Source: Blepharisma japonicum (Eukaryota; Ciliophora; Heterotrichea; Heterotrichida; Blepharismidae). Taken from it: a stretch of DNA of 64,000 nucleotides. Position 1 is the stretch's first letter, and each line of letters opens with the position of its first letter. This document shows, piece by piece, positions 1 through 11,425 of this stretch. The position numbers and the translations under genes are program-made. The DNA lies in contig CATKHK010000023.1 in the NCBI GenBank assembly GCA_949751835.1, positions 310,001-374,000 on the forward strand, read 5' to 3'. The notes beneath the pieces are model-generated. The model did not search any database. It saw only the letters and a program-made list of their open reading frames with translations, and had not been told where the DNA came from.

Positions 1-2
1 TT

Positions 3-1250
3 GATCCATTGAATTGCCCATTTAATAGTAGATTAATTCAAGATTTTCAAACTGGAGAAATAATTTATTACTTGATAGTTTCTTTTTGGACAATTTTTTC
101 TTTGATAATTTCAGCTATTTATTTGAAAAAATTTTGGAAATTGACGTTTCCTGATATCAATGTGAAAAGAGAAATAAATATTAGAGATTGGATTGTATAT
201 GTTTCTATTTTAATCCAAAGCTTTCAGCTATTAGCTTTAGGACCTGATTTAAGTTGGTTTTATTGGAAAATTTCATATGGGTTTAATTTTTTATCAGGAA
301 ATCTATTAAAAACTGCTAATTATCAAAGTGAAATGTTTTGGCCAGGAATATATTTAGCATTAGCAACTTGCTTAGTGACTCTATCTTTAAATTTATTACT
401 CATATATAAAGTTGATTTAAAAATTCGGTCTTGCTATATTTGATTAATTTGTGAATTCGGAAGAGAGTCCTTGACCTATATTAACAATATCTGCTTTATC
501 CCTGTCATTAATTCTCTTTTTTGGCTATATGAATGCACAAAAAGTGTCGGTCCTAACTCATTTGATACATTCTTATATGGAGATTGCAATTCTTTTTGCT
601 GAAAAAATTGGCATATAGTGTTTTTATTTCTTTCAGGAATAGCGCTTACCATTTTTATTCCAATGACTATACTTTTAAGACCTTATCATGAATCTTTCAA
701 TAGCGAAAAAAATATTTACTGTAATCAACATTATTTGATAGCCAAAAGCATTGTTCAAATATTAGCAATCGCATTTAATTCTACTTTTGGAAAATACAAT
801 AAAGCCTTGCATGGAGTTTTATACATACTGTTGTTAAGCATTTATATAACTTATTCATTTATATTCAAATCTTATAACTACACCAGGGCAAATCTATGGA
901 ATATAGCCTCTCTATTTTGTGTAGTTTTAAGCACTGTCCTTTCAACTATTTATTGACTTTTTCCAAATATCAGTGCAATTTTATGGATTTGTATATTGAT
1001 TGTAGGATGAATATTGATTATTGTTATTGCATATTTTATACAGCTATTTTATTATTGTAGCCTTTTATTTTCAAAAGAAGGATATGATATTAGTTTACTA
1101 TTCAAATTTGAGCTTTCTTCTCAGATAAACGCATCACAGATTTCTAAACATTCAGTGGAGAGAAAATATGAATTTTCTGAGAGTTCCCTATTTGAAGCCA
1201 AAATTTTCCCTGAAATGCTTCAAAGCACACATGCTGATGTAGGTATTTAA
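3..1250 (+). CDS. polytopic membrane protein, 5' end outside the window
   Basis: C-terminal 415 residues of a membrane protein; the frame is open from the left edge and no convincing start is present, so the N terminus lies upstream. The frame runs through four in-frame TGA codons (441, 591, 954 and 1005), all in hydrophobic or aromatic surroundings, read as Trp. At least seven hydrophobic spans are visible, for example residues near the left end (IIYYLIVSFWTIF), a central FLFLSGIALTIFIPM segment and a long final one (ILWICILIVGWILIIVIAYFI), followed by a polar Ser/Glu-rich tail of about 65 residues that is probably cytoplasmic. Family not recognised; ciliates have many large surface proteins ending in such multi-pass domains, which is one possibility. 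Ends at TAA. Confidence 0.7.
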
Positions 1251-1494
1251 TTCAGAATTACCTAGGATATAGCAGTATAAATAATATAATAGCGTATTTA
1301 AATATATTAAATGGTTATTGCAATTCTTTGGCAGAATTCTATTTTATTTATAAGCATAATTTAGTTGATCAATTAAAAGATGTTACCTTATATTCATAAA
1401 TTTACTATAAATATATGAATATAGTTATCGCTAGATTTTTCTTTTCCATTTTCATATTATCTGATATCATAATTCCATTTAAAACCAAAAATAA

Positions 1495-2385
1495 ATGCAT
1501 TTCAAATTTTTATTGGTAATTTTCACACAGTGCTGCTGCCAAGATTCCAAAGACCAAGAAGAGCCATCTCTCCAACATGCAGTTCCTACAGAAAGTCAAA
1601 ATAAACACCTTCGAAGTTTTGATCAAAGTCTTCAAAACCTCCAAGGTTCTTTTTCAGGCGACGAAAACTCTCTTAACCTCGTATTATCCGAAAAAGAAAT
1701 CGCAGATTCTCCTAAATTAAACATACAAATTCTTGAAAGTCTCGGGTCAACTCCAGGAACCGTCATAAATATCAATGCTGGAGGTTGTATTAATTCTCTG
1801 CGCAAAAAACAAGACTCTCATACCTATATAGGATCCGCTTTAGAAGATTCCACAGGCGTTTTAAACGATCTTGCAATCCTTGAAGAAGAAAAAGGAATGG
1901 GCAAAATGCATCTAGTAATTACATTTAATCCTACAGTTAAAAAATACAGCATAAAAGATCTTGGACAAGGCACCGGAACTTTTGTAAGAATTGACAACCC
2001 TTTGAAGCTGAAAGAAAATTACATAATTTCTTTTGGGGAATCCCATATGGCTATTCAATTTTTAGACCCCAATGAAGATAGTATTGTCCTTAAATTTTTA
2101 GAAGGGCCAAAACAAGGAGAAACCTATACTTTTAGTAAAGAAGACCCAGCTGTATTAATAGGAAGAATGGTAGACTGCAGGATAAGATTTGACGATTTTA
2201 ATATGTCAAGGTACCAGAGCAAAATACAGTATGATAATGAAAAAGGGTGAATGCTGATGGACGGAGATGGCGGGAAAAATTCCACTAATGGGACCTGGAT
2301 TTTTGTGGAAGAAGATTTTGAGATCCATGATAAAATGGTATTTAAGGCTGGGAAAACCCTTTTTCAAGCTACTTTGATAGACTAA
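1495..2385 (+). CDS. FHA-domain protein
   Basis: About 291-296 residues. The C-terminal 100 residues are a good forkhead-associated (phosphothreonine-binding) domain: a GR-x-x-DC-x-I-x-F start, the DFNMSRYQ core (Ser-Arg phosphate contacts) and an NSTNGTW strand. A second, more diverged FHA-like segment precedes it (residues about 80-180, with DLGQGTGTFV). The frame reads through TGA at 2248 as Trp. A Cys-rich start (CCCQ) after a possible 15-nt in-frame intron (1516-1530) could be lipid-modified. No catalytic domain is present, so it is probably an adaptor. It ends at TAA 2383-2385, directly abutting the stop codon of the convergent gene. The next minus-strand gene but one also carries FHA domains. 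Confidence 0.75.
1516..1530 (+). other. possible 15-nt intron (in frame, not forced)
   Basis: GTAATTTTCACACAG has GTAA, A at position 10 and CAG like the proven introns here, but contains no stop and keeps frame, so it may be coding. Splicing would place CCC right after MHFKFLL. Confidence 0.5.
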
Positions 2386-3393
2386 TTATAGTAATATTTT
2401 ATATTTTTCTTCATTAGGGACTGCATTTACACAGATTTTCCCATCATAACTAGCACTAGCGAAAAACCAAGCTTCAGCGGCACTCCAGCATATACTGTAC
2501 ACAGAATCATCAAATTCTTCAATTTTGCTTAACATTTCGTCGTTTTCTCTTTCAAAAAAGCTTTCGTCTACTGGGGCTGAGCTTCCTGATACAATCCTGT
2601 GAAGTCCGACTGTATTATCTGAGCTAGAAGTAAGAAGGAGCTGGTCATGGTAGTTATTGAACTTTACTTGTCAAACCCAGTGAGAATGCTCCTGCAGGAT
2701 TTTCAAGCAGCTGTCTTGTTTTCTCATGTCCCAAAGCCGAATGGTGGTGTCTTTTGAGCAAGTTGCTAGATGATATGGATTATTTGGGTTGAAATCAATA
2801 TCAAGAATTTTGTCTCCATGTGCATTAGGAATGTAGTATTTTATGTTTTTTTCTCTATTATCATATATATGTAAGCAAGCTGGATATGTAGCGATCGCAA
2901 ATAAAGAAGAATGATGAGGATCATTGCGACTTGTGGTAATTGATGGAAGATCATAAGAAAAATTTGGTGAAAATGAAGAGAGATCATAAGAAATCATAGA
3001 TGTGGAGGTTGATACAATAATCCCGGTGTCTGTCCAATTCAGAGAATTTATTCTTGAAGTCATTTTGATTTCTTGTAGGACTTCTAAATTTGACTCCGCA
3101 AATTGGACAAGTTCAAGCTCATTATTTCCGTTTGCTATAGCTGCTTTGTTGGGATTCAGATGATTTGTATTGATAATCCAAATTTCGCTTGGATGCTCAT
3201 AAACTGCTGTTTGTTCTACTGCGGTTCTATCGTCATCATAGCTCAGCAAAATTACCTTATTAATAGCTTTCAAGCTTTGTGTTCCGACTAAAAATTGATT
3301 GACTTCTGTATTGTATTTAACTGGGCATATGCTTCTGCACTATGTTTATGATACCTTATAGTCTTCTCCTATTCTATAAACTGCTTCTTGCAT
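2386..3393 (-). CDS. EIPR1: EIPR1/TSSC1-like WD40 protein
   Basis: 330-residue WD40 protein. Several stretches match what is known of EARP-interacting protein 1 (TSSC1): FLVGTQSLK near the start, a DLDFNPN-x-PYHLAT repeat, LQEHSHWVW, HDQLLLTSSSD, DSVYSICWSAAEAWFFAS-SYDG and the extreme C terminus KYKILL. In animals the protein binds the EARP and GARP tethering complexes and acts in endosomal recycling and dense-core vesicle traffic; the same role here is inferred. One 15-nt intron (3340-3354) is needed to join the first 13 codons to the rest, and TGA at 2671-2673 is the Trp after HSHWV. The start was set by the homology of the first exon. Its stop codon touches that of the FHA gene. Confidence 0.88.
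3340..3354 (-). other. 15-nt intron in EIPR1-like gene
   Basis: GTATCATAAACATAG; contains an in-frame TAA, so it must be removed to reach the conserved FLVGTQSLK segment. Confidence 0.88.
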
Positions 3394-3432
3394 ATTTTTA
3401 CTTAAATTTATTTCATATGTTTTCTTATTAAA

Positions 3433-5145
3433 TTATCTTGAGCTGCCTATACCACAATTAAGATTTACCAAAATTGCTGTCACATTGTCATTTGTTCGGT
3501 TTTGGAAAATTACTTCGTTTACAAGCTCTCTTACAACTCTGTTGGGATCTTGCTCCGTCGCATGCATCAGGATTAGTTTATTTTTTATTATTTCAACAGC
3601 TTCTTGGCTTGTATAAGCATCAAATAGCCCATCACAAGCAATTAATAAAAATTCGTCTTCTTGAGGATTAATAAAGATTTGAGAAATATCAGGCTCAATC
3701 GAAACAAGTGGGCCATGCAATTGATCAGGGTCCCCATCTGTAGTAATTAATTTATATTCAAAATCGCCGAAAGCTCTAGAAACTGCTAACCGAGATTGAA
3801 GGCGGCCAAGCGTTACTTTTCCTCCAAATTTTTTAATTCTTTCGTGCTCTATCGGGTTATTAGGCTTGTGATCATTTGATAGATTAATTGCAGTACCATT
3901 TCTACACAGAACAGCTCTTGAATCTCCTAAGTTTATAGTGATTATGCGATCACCCATGATTATGCAAGCTATACATGCAGAGCCAACACTATGAGAAGCT
4001 TCGGGGTATTTTTCATAAAATTTTTGGTCTACAATAGAAAAGGACTCGATTATGGTATCTCTAAGCGTGTTCATCACATCTCTAGTTCTTTCATGTCTAT
4101 CTATTAGCCTCTGTCTTATTTCATAATGAAGATTCTCTTTTAAGAATTCTGAGCATATATGTCCACCATGCCCATCATAAACTGCATAATATGCTAATGG
4201 TAATTCTTCAAATATAAACAAATTATGGCAAATCACATCTGTATCTTCCATTTGTGGTCTATTTCCTTGTGCCGATCATCGTCCTACATTAAATCTTGAA
4301 GCTTCAAATTCTAATGACCCTATTTTTATAAAATTCCCTGAAAATAGTGGCAATTCTTCATCATCTTCTAGTTTTCTATATACTTCATGAGTCCCTTCAT
4401 TTTGGTTTATCAAAAAATGCCATGGCTTTCTATAAGAAATTCTAGCTTGCAATGGGGCTAAATTTGGCATAACAACATTACAGTTTTTATCACTTCCTAT
4501 AGTCACGTCTAAATAATGGGCTCGAAATTCAAAATTATCACAACGAAAAACCAAGGATTTAAGAAATCGAGGAAGCTTTTTGGCTTCATATAAATTAGTG
4601 GTTAACTGGATTTTTTCTTCTGGAGAAATTTGAAGTGACTCTATATTTATTTCAAATAATTCATCAATTGAGCTGTATTGAGGAATAGTTGTGTTTTCTA
4701 GCTTTAATAGCGAAATAATGCAGCTTTGCAAGGAAACTTCTTCGCCTTCGCTGACGCTGAAAATAAAATTTCCAATTTTATAAAGAGAGCCCATGCTTAT
4801 TGGTTCTCCGGGTAGTAAGGTTTCTTGCACTTTAATTCAGGTACCAGTATCCGAGTGCAAATCAGAAAGTAAATATAAAGAAGAATCCTTTAAAAATTGG
4901 ATTTTAGCGTGTCTTAATGATAAATTGGCATTTTCTATATAAGTTGTGACATCATATTGCTCTGGTTTTCCTGATCCAATGATTTCGCCTCTTGACTAAA
5001 TAAAATTTACTGAAGTATTTACATAAAAAAATCGTCCTTTATATAAGCCATCTGTGCATTTTAAAACTAGCTCATTTCGTCCTACTCCAATATCATCTAG
5101 TGTTTCTCGTTCTGGATTTATAATGAAAGAAACTTCAGGCTCCAT
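3433..5145 (-). CDS. PP2C-type protein phosphatase with two N-terminal FHA domains
   Basis: 565 residues. Residues about 15-100 and 185-280 are FHA domains (first: GEIIGSG, NLSLRHAKIQF, LHSDTGTW; second: VTIGSDKNCNVVM, LQARISY). Residues 285-565 are a PPM/PP2C Ser/Thr phosphatase with the metal-binding signatures QGNRPQMED, YDGHGG, LGDSRAV, VSRAFGDFEYK, ACDGLFD and TNDNVTA, all intact, so it should be active. FHA plus PP2C is known from plant KAPP, where the FHA domain recruits the phosphatase to phosphorylated receptor kinases, but KAPP has one FHA, a membrane anchor and a different layout. TGA codes Trp at 4276 and 4840. One intron (4996-5010). The upstream part has no membrane anchor. Ends at TAA. 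Confidence 0.85.
4996..5010 (-). other. 15-nt intron in FHA-PP2C gene
   Basis: GTAAATTTTATTTAG; an in-frame TAG ends it, and removal joins the two halves of the first FHA domain. Confidence 0.87.
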
Positions 5146-5351
5146 TTAATTTTCTTAGGAAAAAGACGATTATCCCTTAAGATTTCCCAAATTCTGCTTC
5201 TTAATTAAATGCATAAAACGAATAAATCTTAGATCTGGGAAATACTCTGCCTTATTGTCTTTAAATTAAACTAATCAAGCCTATAGGATTGTTTAAATAA
5301 GCAAATTAAATTCCTGAAGAATTATCAATAAAAATATTATGCTCAATCCGT

Positions 5352-5609
5352 TTATCTTAAACGCTTTGCTGGGCTTGGTACGTTTGGAGAGTAAAAGCCA
5401 CCTTCAGCTTTCTCATTTTCTATGCAGGCTCTAAGATGAACTAAATTTTCTAAAGAATTGTCTTGACTGTAGGCGTTGCGTTCCCTTCTGCAAGCTAAAC
5501 TTATAACGTCGTTGAAGTTATTTGCATAGCACATATAAAATCTATAGAGAGTATAAAGACTTCCAAACCCTCCAATAACTAAGACTGCTTCTTTTATATG
5601 TGCTGACAT
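5352..5609 (-). CDS. small membrane protein, function unknown
   Basis: 85 residues with one likely membrane helix near the start (AVLVIGGFGSLYTLYRF) and a polar, charged remainder ending in AKRLR. No family recognised. The ORF starts at a proper ATG and ends at TAA, and its codon use and higher GC relative to the flanking AT-rich DNA argue that it is coding. It lies alone between two AT-rich spacers of about 200 and 480 nt. A short mitochondrial or ER membrane protein is possible but not shown. Confidence 0.55.
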   Translation of the reverse strand: MSAHIKEAVLVIGGFGSLYTLYRFYMCYANNFNDVISLACRRERNAYSQDNSLENLVHLRACIENEKAEGGFYSPNVPSPAKRLR

Positions 5610-6092
5610 ATTTTATAAAGCTAAAGCCAAGAAATCAATAAATTGAAAGCATGGCTACCTTATAGATTCTTCATTTTCTTTATTGTCTCATTCGATTAAC
5701 AATTTCTTATTAAAACATTACTTTGAATTAATCACTTATAATATGTAATAAAAGAAATAACTATTTATTATTTAAATAATTTTTATAGTTTAAGAACAGG
5801 TATAAAATTGCATATTCTTGGAAAATTAAGAAAACGATGTCAAAAATATGCAATTTATTTTATAAAGACGGTTTCCCACTGGGGGTGGTGCGAACTAATT
5901 ATTTTTTGCAAAATGAATTTAGCGATTATATAAGACACATTTAGCATTCTCTCCAATTTTAATGAAAAGATAAAGTCACATATAAAATGATTCTTTAGCA
6001 ACTTTTGTATAGCAAAATTGCAATAATCTATTTCATCTGACAAAAAAATGGAATTATGCAACTATGGTATCAGAATAAATAAATTATAATCA
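5610..6092. other. AT-rich spacer between divergent genes
   Basis: Very AT-rich. A 68-codon minus ORF (5855-6061) is present but has no recognisable features. It should hold the promoters of the small membrane protein and the pseudokinase. Confidence 0.5.
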
Positions 6093-7349
6093 ATGGGATG
6101 CGGAAAACCTGCAAAAACTGTTGATAGCATACGTGCATCAACTTCTCTAGAAAAAGAAATAACCAAAAATCCAATTCCTGAAAAGAAAAAGAATAAACAT
6201 GCAGTTTCTTCTGAAGACATAAAATTTGGGACAGTTACATCTGATTATGAAAAATTTCAAACAATTGAAAATTTCCAAGATTATCAGATACTTAAGGCTC
6301 GGCATATCTCCAGTGATCAAAACAGGATGATTAAGATGATCCCAAAAGAGAAACTTACTGAAAAATTTTTATTTAAAAATAATTCTTCCAAAGAGCTAAG
6401 GGAGTCAAAAATATTAAACATGCTATCTCATCCTAATATCCAAAAATGTTTAGGGGTTATAGAAGATAACACTCGGGTTGGCATTGTTTATGAATATCTC
6501 AAAGATATAGAGTCTTTACAATCACAGAATAAGATTTACAGTGAATTAGAAACCTCCTATATTATGAGGCAGATATTTACTGCTGTATCTTATATACATG
6601 CTAAAAAAGTAGTTCATAGGAATATAAATTTGAAAAATATTTATATCAATAGTGAATTATCAGTAAAAGTATGCAATTTTGAAGACGCTTATATTAAAGG
6701 CCAAGAATCACCTATTGAATTTTTAGGAGAGCTGCCTTTTATTGCTCCTGATCTCAAAAGCAGCGGATATCATGAAAAAAGTGATGAGTGGAACTGTGGA
6801 GTTGTAATGTATATGCTTTTGACTGGAGAATCTCCATTTAAAAATCAAAATGAAGAAGAAATCAAAGAGATAACAGATATAGCAAGCTATTTAAGAGAAA
6901 TAGAAAAATATAACTCTTTATCTCTTCAAGCTAGATATATAATTGAGCAGCTACTAAGTAATAATTTATTGACAAGAATATCAGCAGAAGCTGTAAAAAA
7001 TTATCCATGAATGCAAAAAGGATATAGAAGAAGTAAAACAAAGAGAAAAACAAATACACAGAAAGAGCTTAGTATGACCAGCTCAAGCTTGTCAAAAGAA
7101 AATGACTACCAAGAAAGGCATCTATCTTATTACCCAGAAAATAAAAACTCAGCTGATTCAAATTATATTGACATAAACGAGCCTCATGATGAATTTTTTG
7201 AGGATTATGATATTTTTTTGAAAAATTGGGTAAAAAAGCTTAAATATAAAGAGGGGAAAATTCCTAATAGTTATCAAGATTTTTGTGAAATAGAGACGAG
7301 AAAATATGGAGAATTTATCCTTGATATTCAGGAAAACTCCGAAGCTTAA
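6093..7349 (+). CDS. N-myristoylated CaMK-like pseudokinase
   Basis: 418 residues. Starts MGCGKP, a good N-myristoylation and palmitoylation signal. Residues about 60-310 have a protein-kinase fold of the CDPK/CaMK sort (Lys of subdomain II in IKMIPKEKL, HPNIQKCLG, the SYIHAKKVVH helix, DEWNCGVVMYMLLTGESPF, and NYPWMQK read through TGA 7008). Key residues are changed: HRD is HRN (VVHRNINLKNI), DFG is NFE (VCNFEDA), the Gly loop is not recognisable and APE is APD. It is therefore probably catalytically dead and scaffolding. The C-terminal 110 residues are basic then acidic, without EF hands. Stop TAA. Confidence 0.82.
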
Positions 7350-7385
7350 CTGGTTTAGTCTTGTAGTTATAATCTAATTAAATTA

Positions 7386-8834
7386 TTATTTAGGCGACCC
7401 GGGAGTTGTAAGATTTCGAGGGCTTTTAGGGTCAGAATAAGAAGAAAAGAAATCAGCAACTCCATCCCATCGCTCAGTTTTCTTTAAATTAGGGATTACG
7501 TATTCTTCAAATCTGCTTGGCAGACGTTGGGATTCTGGAGATTTGCTACGGCTTAAACTCTTGCTGTATTATCATTACTCATTATTTTTGCTTCTTTTTA
7601 GTCTATCCTCTTTAACTATGGCTGGCTTATTTTTGTCCCATTTTCCTCTGCTTGACAGAGGACCATCACCTGAGAGATCTTCGGTCTCAATAGTGTCTCT
7701 CGGACTATAGGTGACTGCAGATGAAATTTGTTGATTTAATAAAGCAAGCCTTGAGTTTTGTTTATCTAAAACTGATAGTAATTGCTGACTTTCCCCGATA
7801 AGTTTTGAATATTCATCTTCGTCTCTAAATGAAGAAGGATCATATTTTTCAGCACAAGAAGGGTAGTGGCTGCTTATTAATGAATTAAAAGTTTTGTCAG
7901 TTTGAGTCTGGATTAATTTATCTGATAATTTTTTATTCTGGTCTAAAGATGCAGCTCTTTCTCTAGTAGAGGTTGCATAATAAGAATCACAGTCATAATT
8001 AGTATTCGTAGCTTCTTCTTTAGAAATTTCTAACTTTGAAATCTTTGTATGATGAAAATTTCTTAAAGGGGAGTTTTTTCTTATCCCATAATAATTTATT
8101 AAATCCACAATAAATTTCATCATTTTTAGCAGTACATCAGGAAATTCTTGTTTTTCTATTGCCTCTCTTAATTTTTTAGAACAAATTACTCTTGATTTGA
8201 ACATAGTGTACACACTTGGAGAATGATGCACTTTTTCAATGATATAATTCACATACTGCATAATTTTCCCCAAAACCCCTAATGATTCGTCTTCAAATTT
8301 CCTTTCAGCTTCTTTTATGTAATTACTGCTCACTAATTCTTTTCTCAATGCTTGATTAGCAGATTGCAACTGCTCCCATCCATTTATCTGCATTTTTAAT
8401 GCTTCAGCCAACTCTCTAATCCTGCTTTCCTGATCATTTATTATCTTGCTTTTCTCATGATTCATTTTTTTCAATTTTTTCAATTCTTCTTGCAAGCCTT
8501 CGCTTTTGATTTTTAATTCTTCAGTTAGTCTAATTGCTTTTCTTCCATTCATAATTTCTACTTCAAAGCTTTGCAATCTTTCACGCAGATGCTTTTCTAT
8601 ATAGTCTTTCTCTGATAAACTTGTTTTTAATGCTTCTCTAAGTGCATCTCTTTCCTTTCTTAGTGATGAAATGGCTTCAGTTGCTTTTGATAAGTCCTGC
8701 TTCATTAATTCAAATTTTGAGGATTCGTGGCTTTTAGAAGAATCATATTTTCTATCAGTATAGCTGTAAGAAGACTCTAATAGTTCCTCAGCTTGCAAAG
8801 GCATATGCAAATCAATATTGCGGCGATATGACAT
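7386..8834 (-). CDS. coiled-coil protein
   Basis: 477 residues. Residues about 25-180 form a strong coiled coil (heptads around SSLRKERDALREALK, LKIKSEGLQEELKKLKK); the rest is polar and Ser-rich. Family not recognised. An open frame extends upstream to 8900, but the preceding DRC7 gene ends at 8854 in the same region, so the start at 8834 (MSYRRNIDLHMP) is preferred, 19 nt after that stop. A 15-nt intron (7564-7578) removes a TAA and adds a 59-codon tail rich in SRSKSP-like motifs, ending at TAA 7386-7388. Its position behind two axonemal genes suggests, but does not prove, a ciliary role. Confidence 0.75.
7564..7578 (-). other. 15-nt intron in coiled-coil gene
   Basis: GTAATGATAATACAG; holds an in-frame TAA. 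Splicing opens a further 59 codons of plausible coding sequence. Confidence 0.75.
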
Positions 8835-8853
8835 TAATGCTAATAAATTTATA

Positions 8854-11385
8854 TTAATCTCGTTTATGATATTGGTGCAATGCTGCCAAAATTGGCTCAT
8901 TTTTAAGCTTCAAGCTCATTTCTGCATATTTCTGCAAGGCTTGCTCTTCATGGCGTGCAACTCTTTGCTCCAAGATGTTGATCTTGAAGTCCATGTCTCT
9001 TGTAGATTCATCATATTTCTTTTGTTCTTCAGCAGTGACGTGGTCACCTTTTTTAGCGAATTTAGCCTATATAAAAATTACAGCATCATCATTCAGTGCT
9101 TTTCTTTCTCTTTCTAAGCTCTTTTTAATGATATCAGCTCTGTGTAGAAGTCTTTCTTTAAGTAAGCTCATAACTCTGTTTTCTACTTCTTGTGCTTCTT
9201 GAGCATTAAGCTGGCGATTCTCTAAGCCCATTTCTTTGAGGACTGGAGTTAAATAATCAATTGCAGTTACCTCTGTGACTTTTTCTTCTTCCCTTTCGCG
9301 TTCTTGCTCTTTACTTTTTTCTCTAGCTTTATCATATATAGTTTTGCTAATAAACCCTTTAACAAGCGCAATATTCACATCATTCTTTCTTCTAAGCTTA
9401 GACCACTCGTCTTCTTGTTCCTTATATTTCTCCATTTCTTGTTTCAGTGCATTTTCTTGGCTTTTTATGCCAGCGTAGCAAGCTTTTTCCATATCTTGCA
9501 GCTGGTGCAGCTTATCCTGATAGACTTCGTCGACTTCTTCATGCTCTTGCCCATCCTGCACCTTTGCTAAAGCTGTAAAATCGTCTCTTGGGTATTTTAT
9601 CACATTTCTTTTAATACTTCCAGGCTCATAATGATAAAAAACAGTTACAAATTTTTTCTTCATATCATAAATAATTTTTTCGATTCTGGTCCCTTTAGGC
9701 AAATTTGGATTTTTGTCAAATTTTTGAGTCATACTAGTAATGACTACTTTGTCTCCTAGGGTATAATCTCTAGCTGTAGACTCCCTTTTCTCGATTTTCC
9801 AGGAGCGGTATATCATAAAATCGTCACGGTCTTGGAAGTATTCTCGTGTTTTTTCATCGTAGACCTCTTCACGACGAATAAGACCATCAGTATTTCTTGT
9901 AGGGTAATAAATGGTTAATTTGCTTTTTCCATCTATTTCTACTATTTGTTTCCAATGGTATGGGCAGCCTGGATAATATTCTTCCACTGTTTTGTATTCT
10001 AATGGAAAACGTCGGCGTATAGCAAGCTTGTCAATCCTTCTTGCATAAATCCATCTGATTTCTTTGACAATATGGCGCTTATAGTCATGATAATATGTAA
10101 GCCTTCTTACAAGCCCATCAAATTGGCTATAATCAGCATAATAGTCAACTTTGCATTTTTCATAGAAAAGTGTTTTTTCGCCCATTGTCCATTTTCTTGC
10201 ATATACTTCTCTATCAATTCTCATTTTAGGCGACCATGGTGGTGGTAAATCTAGCACATGCTCAATCTGCTTTACATATCCATCAGTTCCTATTTCATCT
10301 GGGTTCATATTTGCGTCATCTACAGCGCCTTCTTCTCCTTCTTCATCGAAATGTTCTTCTTTTTTGCTTTTTTCTTTGACATTGCTTGTGTCTAGCATGA
10401 CATATTCCCAGTCACTACCGTTGTAAAAGTCAAAGCTTACCTCTTCTACCCCTCTATTAGGATACATATTAATCCAGAAATTCTGGTCATTCCATACAAA
10501 TTCTATATTCTCATATTTGCTGTCAGTCAAACTGAATGATCTCCCAGTCGTTGGCTCTACAAAAAAGCTTTCCTCGACTCCTCTTTTGCCTTCTTTAATA
10601 AGTATCCAGCAATGTAGCCTTTTGCCTTTCCACACATCAGGAGGCAAAATTTCAGGAGCGTCATCATCTATGGTATTTTCTATTTGAAGCCGCAGTTTTT
10701 CAGCTTCTTCTTCTTTTTGCCTTTTTTTGCTTAAAAATTCTGAAATTGGTGGAGGTTTCACTGGGATTTCGAATTCTTCTTCTTCATTTTGTTCAGCTAG
10801 CTCTGCTGTGTCTGGCATTTCTGACTCTAAAATTTCGAGAGGGCATCTTGTTCGTGTTTGGTCTCTTGTGGTAATTTCTTTAGGAGCATGACCATGCACA
10901 CAATAAGCATCATACCCAGCTCCTATTAGAATTGAGCACAAAACCATTGCAAAATCAAAGCAATCTCCATACTGCCAGGCCAAAATATTTGTAGGAGAGG
11001 GAATGTGGTTTGGGTAACGATCTGGAGGGTTGAGTTCTTCATATTGTAAGAAATTCGCAACGAATTCTGCAGATTGGGTCCATTCATAGAGCTCTAGAAA
11101 CGGCAGCTGGGTTGGCCTCACTGTGGTGCAGATGAATTTTTCAACCCCACATTCGTTTTTAGGGTAAAGAAGTAAAGTTCGCTTGAAATGTTCCCTATAC
11201 ACAAGTCTAAACTGCCGCTCGTAGTCTTTGACATGCTCAAGGACTAAGTCTTCTTTTGCTGAGTTTTCAATGAAACAATAAGGCAGATTTGGGTTTTTGG
11301 CGAAGTTGGCACATTTTACGTTCTTTTGAGAGACGAGAGTCTCTATTGCATTCTTTAAGAACTCTTTAGGGAACATTAAGTCCAT
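8854..11385 (-). CDS. DRC7: dynein regulatory complex subunit 7 (DRC7/CCDC135/FAP50)
   Basis: 838 residues, close to the usual length of about 870. The N-terminal part has the transglutaminase-like segment typical of DRC7 (WQYGDCFDFAMVLCSILIGAGYDAYCVHG, split here in description, at about residues 135-165), followed by a long charged middle with RRFPLEYKTVEEYYPG and a C-terminal coiled coil. DRC7 is a subunit of the nexin-dynein regulatory complex that links doublets in motile cilia. The first ATG after the upstream gene's stop (MDLMFPKEF) was taken as start. A 15-nt intron (9067-9081) removes a TAG and adds 71 codons, ending at TAA 8854-8856. All 13 or so Trp codons are TGG. Gap to the upstream gene 40 nt, downstream 19 nt. 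Confidence 0.9.
9067..9081 (-). other. 15-nt intron in DRC7
   Basis: GTAATTTTTATATAG; ends in an in-frame TAG. Removing it extends the coiled-coil tail to 8854. Confidence 0.88.
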
Positions 11386-11425
11386 TTTATAAGAAGTAGA
11401 GGAATTATTTAAAATATGAAACAAG

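Noticed and set aside
5855-6061. 68-codon minus-strand ORF
   Set aside because: AT-rich composition, no domain, and lies in the promoter region of the pseudokinase; probably chance.
8835-8900. Upstream Met extension of the coiled-coil gene (start at 8900)
   Set aside because: It would overlap the spliced end of DRC7 (stop at 8854); the next ATG at 8834 avoids this.
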